Below are positions 9,894-19,151 of a stretch of DNA of 64,000 nt, piece after piece. The translations under genes were made by a program, and so were the position numbers. Below the pieces are notes generated by a model that ran no database searches, was not told the DNA's origin, and saw only the letters and a list, made by a program, of their open reading frames with translations. This stretch comes from UBA2336 sp965227265. GTDB taxonomy: Bacteria; Bacteroidota; Bacteroidia; Cytophagales; Cyclobacteriaceae. Location: NCBI GenBank assembly GCA_965227265.1, contig OZ245738.1, positions 3,162,001 to 3,226,000 of the forward strand, given 5' to 3'. The number at the start of each line of letters is the position of its first letter. Position 1 is the first letter of the stretch.

Positions 9894-10736
9894 TCACAAA
9901 AACATATTATCGATTAATCTTACCTCGCCTACAAATGCAGCAATGCATATAATCGGGCGGGAAGACTCTTTAACATCATTTAAAGGCTTTAAGTTTTCAC
10001 TGTCAGCTACTTCAAAATATTCCAGCTTGATTTCACGATCAAGGCTGAGCTTTGCTTTTGCATCTTCCTTAACATGCGAAATGGATTTACCGTTCTTTAA
10101 CTGTTCAACGGTATCTTTCAATACACGATGAATGATTGCAGCTTTTTCTCTTTGTGCTATCGTGAGCCTGGCATTGCGTGATGACATCGCAAGCCCGCTC
10201 GTTTCACGCAAGGTTGGAACACTTTTCAGCTTAAGATTGAATTTAAGCTCGGTTACAAGCTGTTTAATAATGGCAAATTGTTGCCAATCTTTCTGTCCGA
10301 AATAAGCTACATCTGGTTCAATAACGTTGAACAATTTGGAAACCACCAGTGCAACTCCGCTAAAATGTCCCGGCCGAAATTCGCCTTCCATCACTTTATC
10401 GAGGTGTCCGAAATCAAATTTTACGAAGCTTTCCTGGCCGTACATGGCTTCGACTTCGGGGCAGAAAAGAGCCTCACAACCAGCCTTTTCCAAGAGTTTA
10501 ATGTCTTGATCGAGCGTCCGGGGGTATTTCTTCAAATCTGCCGGATTATTAAACTGGGAAGGATTTACAAAAATGGAACAAATCGTAGTAGAATTTTCGT
10601 TTTGGGAATTGCGTATCAGCTCCAAATGACCCTCGTGGAGGGCGCCCATAGTGGCTACAAAGCCAATGGTTTTGGCCTGCTTTCGCTTTTCAACTAAAAA
10701 TGCCTTTAACGGGCCGATTTCCTTGAAAATCTGCAT
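9894..10736 (-). CDS. panC: Pantothenate synthetase
   Basis: PanC joins pantoate and beta-alanine using ATP. The 280-residue protein has the nucleotidyltransferase HIGH-like motif as HEGH (His34, His37) in ATMGALHEGH, the conserved FVNPSQF, and the KMSKS-equivalent SSRN in LAMSSRNARL. It is the first gene of a minus-strand group panC-panD-flippase-zinc peptidase and is divergent from the GT5-like gene. A TACCTTTA box at 10770-10763 on the minus strand resembles a -7 element with one mismatch. Confidence 0.95.
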   Translation of the reverse strand: MQIFKEIGPLKAFLVEKRKQAKTIGFVATMGALHEGHLELIRNSQNENSTTICSIFVNPSQFNNPADLKKYPRTLDQDIKLLEKAGCEALFCPEVEAMYGQESFVKFDFGHLDKVMEGEFRPGHFSGVALVVSKLFNVIEPDVAYFGQKDWQQFAIIKQLVTELKFNLKLKSVPTLRETSGLAMSSRNARLTIAQREKAAIIHRVLKDTVEQLKNGKSISHVKEDAKAKLSLDREIKLEYFEVADSENLKPLNDVKESSRPIICIAAFVGEVRLIDNMFL

Positions 10737-10789
10737 GTTGTGATGCCCTTAAAAAAGGCTGCTAAAGGTAGGGTTATTGCGGAAAGAAG

Positions 10790-10820
10790 TTGAATAAGGG
10801 GGGTAAATTTTGTACTTTTG
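10790..10820 (+). promoter_or_regulatory. Promoter for the GT5-like / DUF4270 / glmS run
   Basis: A TTG (10790-10792) is followed after 20 bases by TACTTTTG (10813-10820), an exact TAnnTTTG -7 box. This matches Bacteroidota sigma-ABfr spacing. The first gene starts 37 bases further on. Confidence 0.6.
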
Positions 10821-10857
10821 TGGCTCGTTTCGCGTTCAAATCATTAATCCAAGAACT

Positions 10858-11661
10858 ATGTCAAAACTCAGAATTCTCTATGTTGCCAGTGAGATAAATC
10901 CTTTCCTGCAAACGTCTGAAGTTGCCGACTTCGTCCGCAAACTTCCGCAAGCCATGCAGGAAAAGGGAATGGAGATCAGGATTCTGGTGCCCCGTTTTGG
11001 AATTATCAATGAAAGAAAGAACAGGCTCCACGAAGTGGTGCGTCTGTCAGGTATCAACATCGCTGTAGGCGATGAGGAAAAGCCGTTGACGATTAAAGTC
11101 GCGTCTATCCCAAATGCCAAATTACAAGTCTATTTTATCGATAACGAAGACTATTTCCACCGTAAGTCAGTTTTCACAGATAAGGAAAACAAATTTTATG
11201 CTGACAATGACGAGCGCGCTATTTTCTTCTGTAAGGGAGCGATTGAAACCGTGCGCAAGCTTGGATGGGCTCCGGATATTGTTCATTGCAACGATTGGAT
11301 CACAAGCTTTATTCCGTTGTACCTGAAAACCACGTACAAAAACGATCCGCTGTTCAAAAACACAAAAACAGTTTTCACAATTTATAATAACAGCTTCAAC
11401 TTTAAGTTTAAAGACGACATCATGACAAAAGTCAAGATGATCGACATTGAAGATAAAATGCTGGGTAATCTAAAAACTGCTGATTACGAAGGGTTCATTA
11501 AAATGGGCGTTGAGTTCTCGGATGCTGTAATTACAGCAGGCGAAAACAAGAAGCTCGAAAGTCTCTTCAAAAAAATGAGAGAAAAGAAAGTTGAATCAAT
11601 TGACAAAGACGCAGACTACACTGAATCTTACTATAAATTATATAATGAACTTGTGGGCTAA
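10858..11661 (+). CDS. Glycogen/starch synthase-like protein, N-terminal GT5 domain only
   Basis: The 267-residue protein aligns by eye with the N-terminal Rossmann lobe of GT5 glycogen synthases: a start like ILYVASEINPF, the LVPRFG strand end, and the WAPDIVHCNDW segment. The second GT-B lobe is absent; a full glycogen synthase is about 480 residues. The usual ADP-glucose-binding K-x-G-G near the N-terminus is replaced by QTSEVAD, so catalysis on ADP-glucose is doubtful. The start at ATG 10858 was chosen over an upstream start at 10810, which would overlap the promoter. The protein overlaps the next gene by 17 bases. Similar short proteins next to DUF4270 and glmS recur in Cytophagales; the role is unknown. 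Confidence 0.8.
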   Translation: MSKLRILYVASEINPFLQTSEVADFVRKLPQAMQEKGMEIRILVPRFGIINERKNRLHEVVRLSGINIAVGDEEKPLTIKVASIPNAKLQVYFIDNEDYFHRKSVFTDKENKFYADNDERAIFFCKGAIETVRKLGWAPDIVHCNDWITSFIPLYLKTTYKNDPLFKNTKTVFTIYNNSFNFKFKDDIMTKVKMIDIEDKMLGNLKTADYEGFIKMGVEFSDAVITAGENKKLESLFKKMREKKVESIDKDADYTESYYKLYNELVG

Positions 11662-13258
11662 ACGAGCCGGACTGCTGCTCTCCGCGGCAGTCCTGATTTT
11701 TTTAATGTCGTGTGAAGATGATAGTTACTTGTTAGGCTATCCGGGTAACTCAAGGTTTAAAGGAATATTTCACGAAATTATATTTGACGAAGAGCGAAGC
11801 TCTGTAATCCTGCTTGATTCGGTTTTTACTGATCAGTATTCGTTATCGATAGACCCGGTTAGCTCCGCTGCGCACCGGTATATGATCGGACAATACATGG
11901 ATCCTGATTTTGGAATTGTAAGTGCCGGATTTTCAACTCAGTTTTTTCCTAACGATGATCCTCGCTTCCCTGTATATTTTAATCCGGATGATAAATCACT
12001 AGTCCTGGATTCTACCACGGTACAGCTCATGTTGGATTTCTATGCTTACGGCCCCGAAGTTGACTTGAATGAACAAGTTGACGCCTATCAGCTCCGACAT
12101 GGTATAGATTCATTGAGTACTAAAAAACGATATATTAACACAACACCTCTTGGTTATGATCCGGACCCAGTTGGTCATCTTGTTATTAAAAGGTACAGCA
12201 ATACCTACAGTGGCAAAAGTAAAATCAGGCCATTTAATTTAACCTATTCCAGGTTTGACGAACAGGCTGACAGAAGCCCATCAAACAGGGACACCATCAT
12301 GCTTCAGGGCAGGCTTAACCCATTGTATGGCTCTTCTATATTCAATTACCTCAAAGCAGCCGGTGATACTATCTTGATAATCGATAGCCTGATTGCAAAG
12401 TTTGGAAGAGATTGGCCAGGGTTGTCATTTGTTTCAACACAAACCGGAAGGGTGATTGGATTAAATCCGCTTCACTCGTTTAGTCGCTTAACATTTCATT
12501 ATCATGTTTCAGGCGACACTGTTGCCCTCCGCACACCATTTTATTTTACCCCCTATCCGTGGGTGGGCTCGAACGGCTTTACCAATATTACCACTATACG
12601 AAGTGGCGGTCTTAGCGGCATGGGTACAGAACCAAATCAACGCTACTTTCCGAGTGGCAATGAACGGTATATTCAGGACGGTTCAGGGGTAATTACCGAA
12701 CTAGACTTAAGCGATTATTACAGCTTTATTGATACGCTCGATAACATCGTTATTAATTCTGCTGAGATATCGATAGATGTGGTTGCACCCCCTCCGGGCA
12801 TGCCTCCACCGTCCAGTCTTTTTGCGTTGCTCATGAAGAAAAATACGGACAACGGCATCGTTGCATTAGATATGGATGTTGAAGCAGATAGTCTCAAATG
12901 GAGAGAATTGTCCACCAATATTTATACTGAGTTTATAAGCTTCGCTGTTTCTGCTGAACTAACAAATCAATCTCCGATGGTGCTTTCGTATAACTCCAAT
13001 ACAAACAAGTATTCTGGTTATGCTACATTGTTTTTTCAAAAGCTGTTTGACAATAAAGATAAGCCGGAGCTTAACATTGAACACATAGGCTTTTACCCGG
13101 CTACCGGGCCTCTCTTACGAGTTTTTACGGTTGGAGGAACTACCTTTCCGGTTTTAAAAAGTGGTACAGGTAACAGTGTAAACCGAACCATTATTAAACC
13201 CAGTGGTATTAAGCTGAAGATTTATTATACAAAACCCAATTTGCCTAACCTCGAATAA
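11645..13258 (+). CDS. DUF4270 lipoprotein
   Basis: The N-terminus has a basic start, a hydrophobic stretch and a lipobox ending LMSC, so the protein is a lipoprotein of about 537 residues. The rest is beta-rich with many Asp/Ser/Tyr residues and fits the DUF4270 family, whose members are outer-membrane or surface lipoproteins of Bacteroidota with no assigned function. The start at ATG 11645 lies inside the end of the previous gene in another frame and places the signal peptide exactly at the N-terminus; an upstream start at 11591 would bury it. glmS begins two bases after the stop, so the three genes form an operon. Confidence 0.85.
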   Translation: MNLWAKRAGLLLSAAVLIFLMSCEDDSYLLGYPGNSRFKGIFHEIIFDEERSSVILLDSVFTDQYSLSIDPVSSAAHRYMIGQYMDPDFGIVSAGFSTQFFPNDDPRFPVYFNPDDKSLVLDSTTVQLMLDFYAYGPEVDLNEQVDAYQLRHGIDSLSTKKRYINTTPLGYDPDPVGHLVIKRYSNTYSGKSKIRPFNLTYSRFDEQADRSPSNRDTIMLQGRLNPLYGSSIFNYLKAAGDTILIIDSLIAKFGRDWPGLSFVSTQTGRVIGLNPLHSFSRLTFHYHVSGDTVALRTPFYFTPYPWVGSNGFTNITTIRSGGLSGMGTEPNQRYFPSGNERYIQDGSGVITELDLSDYYSFIDTLDNIVINSAEISIDVVAPPPGMPPPSSLFALLMKKNTDNGIVALDMDVEADSLKWRELSTNIYTEFISFAVSAELTNQSPMVLSYNSNTNKYSGYATLFFQKLFDNKDKPELNIEHIGFYPATGPLLRVFTVGGTTFPVLKSGTGNSVNRTIIKPSGIKLKIYYTKPNLPNLE

Positions 13259-13260
13259 CT

Positions 13261-15096
13261 ATGTGCGGAATAGTTGGTTATGTTGGTCATCGCGATGCTC
13301 AACAGGTTATCATTAAAGGTCTTAAACGCCTGGAATACCGGGGCTATGACAGTGCGGGTATCGCACTGCTTAACAAAGGCCTCAATGTTTATAAGAAGAA
13401 AGGGAAAGTATCCGAGCTTGAGGAATACCTGAATGGAAAAGATCTTGCCAGTACCATTGGCATTGGTCATACTCGGTGGGCAACTCACGGTGAGCCGAAT
13501 GATACAAACGCGCATCCGCATTATTCAGCTTCCGGTAAGCTGGCCATTATCCACAACGGTATTATTGAAAACTATAGCTCTTTAAAGCAGGAGTTGTTGA
13601 ATAAAGGTCATCGCTTTACCAGCGAAACCGATACTGAAGTACTCATTCACTTTATTGAAGATATTCAGGAAAACAACCACTGTTCATTAGATGAAGCAGT
13701 TCGCTTAGCACTTACTAAAGTTGTAGGTGCGTATGCGATTGTGATCATGTCGGTTGAAAATCCAGATTTATTGATTGCTGCCCGCAAAGGTAGCCCGTTG
13801 GTTATTGGGGTTGGAAAAGATGAGTACTTTATTGCTTCTGATGCAACACCCATTATTGAGTACACAAACGAGGTTGTTTACCTGAATGATTTCGAAATTG
13901 CGATCATCGATGGCGGGAAGTTGAAAATTAAAACCATTGAAGATGCTCCCATGACTCCTTACATCCAAAAGCTGGAAATGGAGCTTGAGACTATCGAGAA
14001 AGGCGGCTTCGATCATTTCATGTTAAAAGAAATTTTTGAACAACCGCGTTCCATTAAAGATTGTTTACGCGGACGTTTGGATTCACAATCAGGTCGATTA
14101 GTGTTGGGTGGTATTCGTGAGTATGTGAATAAACTTGCCAATGCAGACCGCATCATAATTATTGCGTGCGGAACATCCTGGCATGCCGGTCTTGTTGCTG
14201 AATACATGTTTGAAGAGTTCTGCCGCATCCCGGTAGAAGTGGAATACGCTTCGGAGTTCCGTTACCGCAACCCGGTTTTACGCGAAGGCGATATGGTTAT
14301 TGCGATATCCCAATCCGGAGAAACAGCTGATACATTAGCCGCAATCGAACTGGCAAAATCAAAAGGCGCAACCATCTTTGGTGTTTGTAACGTAGTAGGT
14401 TCATCGATTGCCCGCGCTTCACATGCGGGTTCATATACACACGCTGGTCCTGAGATTGGTGTAGCCAGTACGAAAGCTTTCACAGCACAATTAACGGTGC
14501 TGAGTATGATCTGCCTTATCGTTGCGCAGAAAAAAGGAACCATCACCGATCAGAAATTTCACGAGATGCTTGTTGAGCTGGAAAACCTTCCGGCAAAAGT
14601 TGAACGTACCTTAAAACTTAATGATCAAATCCGTGAGATTGCCTATACATTCAAAGACGTTTCAAACTTCTTATACCTCGGTCGTGGATTTAATTTTCCG
14701 GTAGCACTTGAAGGTGCATTGAAACTAAAAGAGATTTCATACATCCATGCAGAAGGTTATCCTGCTGCAGAAATGAAGCACGGCCCAATTGCCCTGATCG
14801 ATCAGGAAATGCCAGTCGTGTTTATCGCTACACGCGATAGTTCATACGAAAAAATTGTATCTAACATCCAGGAAGTTAAGGCGCGTAAAGGACGCGTAAT
14901 CGCTGTAGTAACGGAAGGCGATAAGCTTATTCCAAGCATGGCTGAATTCACCATTGAGGTTCCTGCTGTACAAGAAACATTAATGCCAATTGTATCTGTA
15001 ATCCCACTGCAATTGCTTTCCTATCACATTGCTGTGATGCGTGGCTGTAATGTTGATCAACCAAGAAATCTAGCCAAATCAGTTACTGTTGAATAA
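13261..15096 (+). CDS. glmS: Glutamine-fructose-6-phosphate aminotransferase (isomerizing)
   Basis: GlmS makes glucosamine-6-phosphate for peptidoglycan and LPS. The 611-residue protein begins MCGIVGYVGH, so Cys2 becomes the N-terminal nucleophile of the glutaminase domain (about 1-220). Two SIS sugar-isomerase domains follow, with CGTSWHAG and SQSGETADT in the first and the conserved C-terminal DQPRNLAKSVTVE ending. The gene lies two bases after the DUF4270 gene; there is no room for a glmS ribozyme leader. A terminator follows the stop. Confidence 0.97.
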   Translation: MCGIVGYVGHRDAQQVIIKGLKRLEYRGYDSAGIALLNKGLNVYKKKGKVSELEEYLNGKDLASTIGIGHTRWATHGEPNDTNAHPHYSASGKLAIIHNGIIENYSSLKQELLNKGHRFTSETDTEVLIHFIEDIQENNHCSLDEAVRLALTKVVGAYAIVIMSVENPDLLIAARKGSPLVIGVGKDEYFIASDATPIIEYTNEVVYLNDFEIAIIDGGKLKIKTIEDAPMTPYIQKLEMELETIEKGGFDHFMLKEIFEQPRSIKDCLRGRLDSQSGRLVLGGIREYVNKLANADRIIIIACGTSWHAGLVAEYMFEEFCRIPVEVEYASEFRYRNPVLREGDMVIAISQSGETADTLAAIELAKSKGATIFGVCNVVGSSIARASHAGSYTHAGPEIGVASTKAFTAQLTVLSMICLIVAQKKGTITDQKFHEMLVELENLPAKVERTLKLNDQIREIAYTFKDVSNFLYLGRGFNFPVALEGALKLKEISYIHAEGYPAAEMKHGPIALIDQEMPVVFIATRDSSYEKIVSNIQEVKARKGRVIAVVTEGDKLIPSMAEFTIEVPAVQETLMPIVSVIPLQLLSYHIAVMRGCNVDQPRNLAKSVTVE

Positions 15097-15116
15097 ATAA
15101 TTTGTAGAGATAGTAT

Positions 15117-15148
15117 AAAAAAGCCCGGTTAATCGACTGGGCTTTTTT
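15117..15148 (+). terminator. Rho-independent terminator after glmS
   Basis: A 13-bp stem (15117-15129 with 15136-15148, one G-T wobble) with a GCCC core, a 6-base loop and a run of six T lies 21 bases after the glmS stop. Confidence 0.85.
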
Positions 15149-15194
15149 ATTGTGGCTTATATCATAACCGATTTCTAAATCGCTTCGTTAATGA

Positions 15195-15357
15195 ACGTTA
15201 ACGCATACCCCAAAATCTACTCCAATTGCGTTAACGCTATTTAACATGCTGGTTAATAATCGCAGCGTAAAAATCAAATAGTTTTGAATCGTTAAATTCT
15301 TATCCTCTTATGAAAATAAAATCTATTAGATTTTTGATTGTGTTAATGTCGTTAACG
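15195..15357. promoter_or_regulatory. Three CGTTAACG palindromes around a -7 box
   Basis: The 8-base palindrome CGTTAACG occurs three times: within ACGTTAACGC at 15195-15204, within the perfect 10-base palindrome GCGTTAACGC at 15228-15237, and at 15350-15357 inside the next gene. The first two are 33 bases apart centre to centre. A TAGTTTTG -7 box lies at 15279-15286. The layout suggests operators of a transcription regulator, but no regulator gene is identified. Confidence 0.4.
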
Positions 15358-16473
15358 TATTCAGCAACCCTGGCTCAGAATATAAAACGTTTGGAAGAAG
15401 TTCCCATGCAAATGATTAACGGACTACCTTACTTAGAAGCAATGATTAATGGTAAAGGCCCTTATCTGTTCGGTTTCGACAGTGGGATGGGTGGTGATAT
15501 GGAGCTTGATTCAACCCTTGCAGTAGAATTGAACCTTAAGGTAACTGATAAAACGCAAGCTGGTGACCCTTCGGGCAAAAACAGTGTAACACTTGACGTT
15601 ACTCAAGTTAATGAAGTACAGATTGGAAAAATTAAATTGAATAATGCAGTGGCCGTCTTGCGCAACAGGCGTGCATTGCGCGGCATGGAGAAAGTTTCTG
15701 GCATTATTGGAATAACCTTATTAAGCAACTATGTATTCACACTGGATTATCCAAATAACAAATTTTATATCGATGCGGGAAGATTAATTGCTAATAATGC
15801 TGATGTCATTCCGTATGAGACTTACGGAGGCGGAGTTCCTGCTATTAAAATCCTTGTTGGAGATCATTCTGTTACAGCGCTAATCGATACGCGAAGTATG
15901 TCAAGCGAAGTCAAAATTCCGGAATCGCTCATTTCGAAATTACATTTTGCTTCCGAGCCAAGAGAAGTTGGTAAAGGAAGAACCATCAGCAATGTAATAA
16001 GCATTAATGAAGTGAAGCTTCAGGAAACAATAAAGATTGGAAAATATGATTTTCTTCAGCCCACTGTTACCTATCCATCGTTAAGTGAAGAAGCATTAAT
16101 TGGCGCACGTTTATTGAAAAATTTCGCTTTCAGCATCGATGCAAAGAGTAAGACCGTAAAATTTATCAAGGGGAGTTCGCCCGTCAATCCTGAGGTTAAT
16201 CCATCCACAAAGGCAAACAATTCAAATTCTGCCTTGAAAGAATATACAGGCCATTACGGTGAACGCACAGTTTTCCTGGAGGACGATGGGCTTTACTTAC
16301 AGCGCGCTTCCGGCAGTCGGTTGAAAATGGTAATTAAAACAAAAGATGAATATTCATTAGAAGTTGTTCCCCAAGCCCACATCGTATTCGTCAGGAATGA
16401 AAACGGAAAAATTGTAAGCTTAAAATCCTTGCAACCCAATGGGGAATGGCAAACCTCAAACAAGGAATTATAA
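15310..16473 (+). CDS. Secreted retropepsin-like aspartyl protease homologue
   Basis: The 387-residue protein has a signal peptide (about 1-22, ending LAQN). Two retropepsin-like lobes follow. The first has the catalytic-type motif as FGFDSG near residue 56; the second has ALIDTRS, where the final Gly of the D-T-G triad is Arg. A C-terminal domain of about 90 residues, after a Ser/Asn-rich linker, resembles the small beta domains found in other periplasmic Bacteroidota proteins. The first lobe could be active as a homodimer or the whole could act as a binding protein. The upstream spacer holds repeated CGTTAACG palindromes. Confidence 0.75.
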   Translation: MKIKSIRFLIVLMSLTYSATLAQNIKRLEEVPMQMINGLPYLEAMINGKGPYLFGFDSGMGGDMELDSTLAVELNLKVTDKTQAGDPSGKNSVTLDVTQVNEVQIGKIKLNNAVAVLRNRRALRGMEKVSGIIGITLLSNYVFTLDYPNNKFYIDAGRLIANNADVIPYETYGGGVPAIKILVGDHSVTALIDTRSMSSEVKIPESLISKLHFASEPREVGKGRTISNVISINEVKLQETIKIGKYDFLQPTVTYPSLSEEALIGARLLKNFAFSIDAKSKTVKFIKGSSPVNPEVNPSTKANNSNSALKEYTGHYGERTVFLEDDGLYLQRASGSRLKMVIKTKDEYSLEVVPQAHIVFVRNENGKIVSLKSLQPNGEWQTSNKEL

Positions 16474-16498
16474 AATTAGAATTATAATCCTCCAAGGT

Positions 16499-18997
16499 TT
16501 ACTTCACAGCATCCAGCAGGATAATAATTTTCACGCTCGTTCCGCAAGCACCATTTTCATCCCTCAAATCTTCAATTTTAACAGTGGCCTGCTGCCCGAG
16601 GTTGATCAGTTTCAGCCGTTCTTCTGTTATGTTGATACCCATCGAATTATGGGTCGGGAAATTTTCCATGCGCAATTTCAATGCAGCTTCCCTTCCAATA
16701 CCATTGTCTTCAATGATGAAGGTCAGCACGTCTTCATCTTCAAAGACACGGATCGACAATTCTCCTGAAGATTTTTTGTTGTACAGGCCATGAAGAATGG
16801 CATTTTCAACGTATGGTTGTATCAATAGCGAAGGTATGATGATTGATTCAGGATCTACTTCGGGTGCAATTTCAATTGAAAATGTAAACTTATTTTCAAA
16901 CCGAACCATCTCCAGTTGAATGTAGTTTTTGAGCAATTCAATCTCTTCCGACAGGCTAATCTTATTGTTAACCGAATGGGTAAGCACGCTTCGAACAAGC
17001 TTAGAAAACATCGAGAGGTAATTGATTGCGTTCAAGCGATCATTTTTGGCAATGAAGTACTGTATAGAGTTGAGTACATTAAAAATAAAATGCGGACTCA
17101 TCACAGAACGTAACGCCATCAGCCTCAATTCACCAATTTTTTTATTTGCTTCTGCGAGCTCCCGGTCACGTGCTTTACGTTCCGTAACATTATCTGCAAA
17201 AATACTTACCCCAATCACCTGGTTATTTTCAATGATTGGACTTAGTGAATATTGAAAATCGATTCCAAACCGAATTTCTTCCAGCGTAATCCTTTCTCCG
17301 GCCAGCGCACGATCATAAAAAGCAGTCCATTTTGAAGTCATTTCTTCCCCTAACGGAGTTTTTACGTTAGCAAAAATCCTTGCTCCATTCTGGAGGATCA
17401 GGCTGTAATGTTCTTTAATGTAGTTGGCAAACTGATTATTAAACATTAAAAGCTTAAACTCCCGATCAACTGACCAAATCATAAGCTCTGTATTGTTGAT
17501 GGTAGCATTCAGATTAGCTTCATTCAAAATCAGTTTTTCTTCCGCCTTCTTTGCAGCAGTGATGTCTTCAATCTGAGCTACAAAAAATAAAGGTGATTCA
17601 TTCGTGTCCTTAACAAGCGAGATGTTAAGGTTCACCCAAATAATGGATCCGTCCCGGTGGATGTAACGTCTTTCGCCCTGAAAATTATCACGCTCATTTT
17701 TTAGAAGTTCCTGCTGGAGAATGTACCCTTCATTACTTTCTTCCGGAACTGTAATGTCTCGCACATTTAACATTAACAATTCATCTTCTGAATAACCAAC
17801 CATTGTACACAACGCTTTATTAACTTTAAGCCAGTTGCCTTCCGTAGAGACCAAAGCCATTCCAATGGCTGAAAATTCAAAAGCACCCCTGAACTTTGCT
17901 TCGCTCAATTGTATTTGACGCTGTGCCTCTCTCAGGTTGGTTACATCACGGGCAATTCCAAGCAACGTATTATCCTGAAGTTTCTTAACATTCACTTCTA
18001 CCTCGATAATTTTCCCGTTCCTTGTGCGCATGCTCCTTTGGGTGAATACGTGTTCTCCCTGGTCAATTACGGACAAGGTGACTGGACGCTCCACTAATTC
18101 TTCCGGGTCGATCAGATCCTGGATTTTCATCTTTGTTAATTCATTGCGCGAATATCCCATCGCATGGCAAAAACTTTCATTAGCGTCAAAGAAACTTCCA
18201 TCCAAGTGAACGATAGTTATAAAATGAGTTGCCTGCTCAAATAACGATCGATAGCGATACTCGCTAACCTGCAACTTTTTAAGATTACGGCTCAATTCTT
18301 TATTAAGCTCATAAACTTCAGCTTCCGCCTGTTTTTGGATGAGCTTATTTTTCTCTTTCAGTTCCAACAGAAGATCCTGGTTCATCTGCTCATTTTTTTC
18401 GACCACACTCTTGAGGAAAAATAAGCTTAAGCCAATAGCCAGCATGGCAATTAGTGCGCGCGCATTGCTGAATTCATAAAACCGGTCATTGACCGTGTTT
18501 TTCATATAGCTTACATCAAATGCATTGAAGATTGAATCAAAAAAAACAATGGATACTACGGGTATCAAAAGACCTAGTATTAGTAAAAACCTGTTTTGGA
18601 GATTGAAGAACAAAAAAGGAAAACAAAAGCCGGCCAGTAAAAACAACCGAAGGCCCACGAACGATGAAGATGACATCTGTTCTCCGGATTTTATATCCAG
18701 AATACTGATACCAAAAACAAATACAGGTGTAAGCCAGCAAAGCACAACTCTGCTTGTAATAATGTACCCGGCTTTGTTCAGCAGTAGCGGAAGAAGAAAA
18801 AAGATAGATGCTGCCGCCAGTCGCCAAAACATTCCGGGTGTGTATCCGTAAAAAATGAACAGGGCTATAATCAGCAATACAAGTGCCGCAGAGCCAATAA
18901 GGGATGTATAGTTGGCAAGGATAATATTTCTTTTTTCGGATTTCGATTTTGCGAAAGCCGTGCCGTATCCTGTTATTTTCCGTAGAAATCCTGCCAT
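16499..18997 (-). CDS. Membrane PAS-PAS-PAS sensor histidine kinase, LytS-like kinase core
   Basis: The 832-residue protein starts with about six membrane helices (residues 28-197), then a coiled coil, three PAS domains (about 246-360, 368-490, 495-610), a His_kinase domain of the LytS type with the phospho-acceptor in SPHFIFNVLNSIQ, and an ATPase domain with the DNGIGREA G1 box. The extracytosolic part is small, so it may sense something in the membrane or cytoplasm. The start at 18997 was preferred to 19207, because the longer form would overlap the divergent response regulator and adds a poorly hydrophobic, Ser-rich tail. Its likely partner is the LytTR regulator starting at 19152 on the other strand. 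Confidence 0.88.
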   Translation of the reverse strand: MAGFLRKITGYGTAFAKSKSEKRNIILANYTSLIGSAALVLLIIALFIFYGYTPGMFWRLAAASIFFLLPLLLNKAGYIITSRVVLCWLTPVFVFGISILDIKSGEQMSSSSFVGLRLFLLAGFCFPFLFFNLQNRFLLILGLLIPVVSIVFFDSIFNAFDVSYMKNTVNDRFYEFSNARALIAMLAIGLSLFFLKSVVEKNEQMNQDLLLELKEKNKLIQKQAEAEVYELNKELSRNLKKLQVSEYRYRSLFEQATHFITIVHLDGSFFDANESFCHAMGYSRNELTKMKIQDLIDPEELVERPVTLSVIDQGEHVFTQRSMRTRNGKIIEVEVNVKKLQDNTLLGIARDVTNLREAQRQIQLSEAKFRGAFEFSAIGMALVSTEGNWLKVNKALCTMVGYSEDELLMLNVRDITVPEESNEGYILQQELLKNERDNFQGERRYIHRDGSIIWVNLNISLVKDTNESPLFFVAQIEDITAAKKAEEKLILNEANLNATINNTELMIWSVDREFKLLMFNNQFANYIKEHYSLILQNGARIFANVKTPLGEEMTSKWTAFYDRALAGERITLEEIRFGIDFQYSLSPIIENNQVIGVSIFADNVTERKARDRELAEANKKIGELRLMALRSVMSPHFIFNVLNSIQYFIAKNDRLNAINYLSMFSKLVRSVLTHSVNNKISLSEEIELLKNYIQLEMVRFENKFTFSIEIAPEVDPESIIIPSLLIQPYVENAILHGLYNKKSSGELSIRVFEDEDVLTFIIEDNGIGREAALKLRMENFPTHNSMGINITEERLKLINLGQQATVKIEDLRDENGACGTSVKIIILLDAVK

Positions 18998-19138
18998 GCT
19001 GATTTTAGTGAAAGGCGAAGTGCATTCTTTGTGCAGTGCAATTTGTTCAAAAATCTTACAATCCCGGAAATTGTTAATTCTTAATAATGGCTTAATTATA
19101 AAATTTGACATCAGGCTCACAAAACGCCTAAAAGAAGT

Positions 19139-19146
19139 TACTTTTG
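19139..19146 (+). promoter_or_regulatory. -7 box (TACTTTTG) just before the LytTR regulator
   Basis: An exact TAnnTTTG box ends only five bases before the ATG at 19152. If used, the transcript would be leaderless or nearly so. No -33 element was found at normal spacing. Confidence 0.35.
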
Positions 19147-19151
19147 GTAAC

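Noticed and set aside
10810..10857. Upstream start for the GT5-like gene
   Set aside because: The extra residues lie on the promoter -7 box; the ATG at 10858 gives the expected N-terminus.
13259..13261. glmS ribozyme or riboswitch leader
   Set aside because: Only two bases separate glmS from the gene before it.
18912..19151. Longer N-terminus for the LytTR regulator
   Set aside because: It would run through the start region of the divergent kinase and has no homology to a receiver fold; the receiver begins at ATG 19152.
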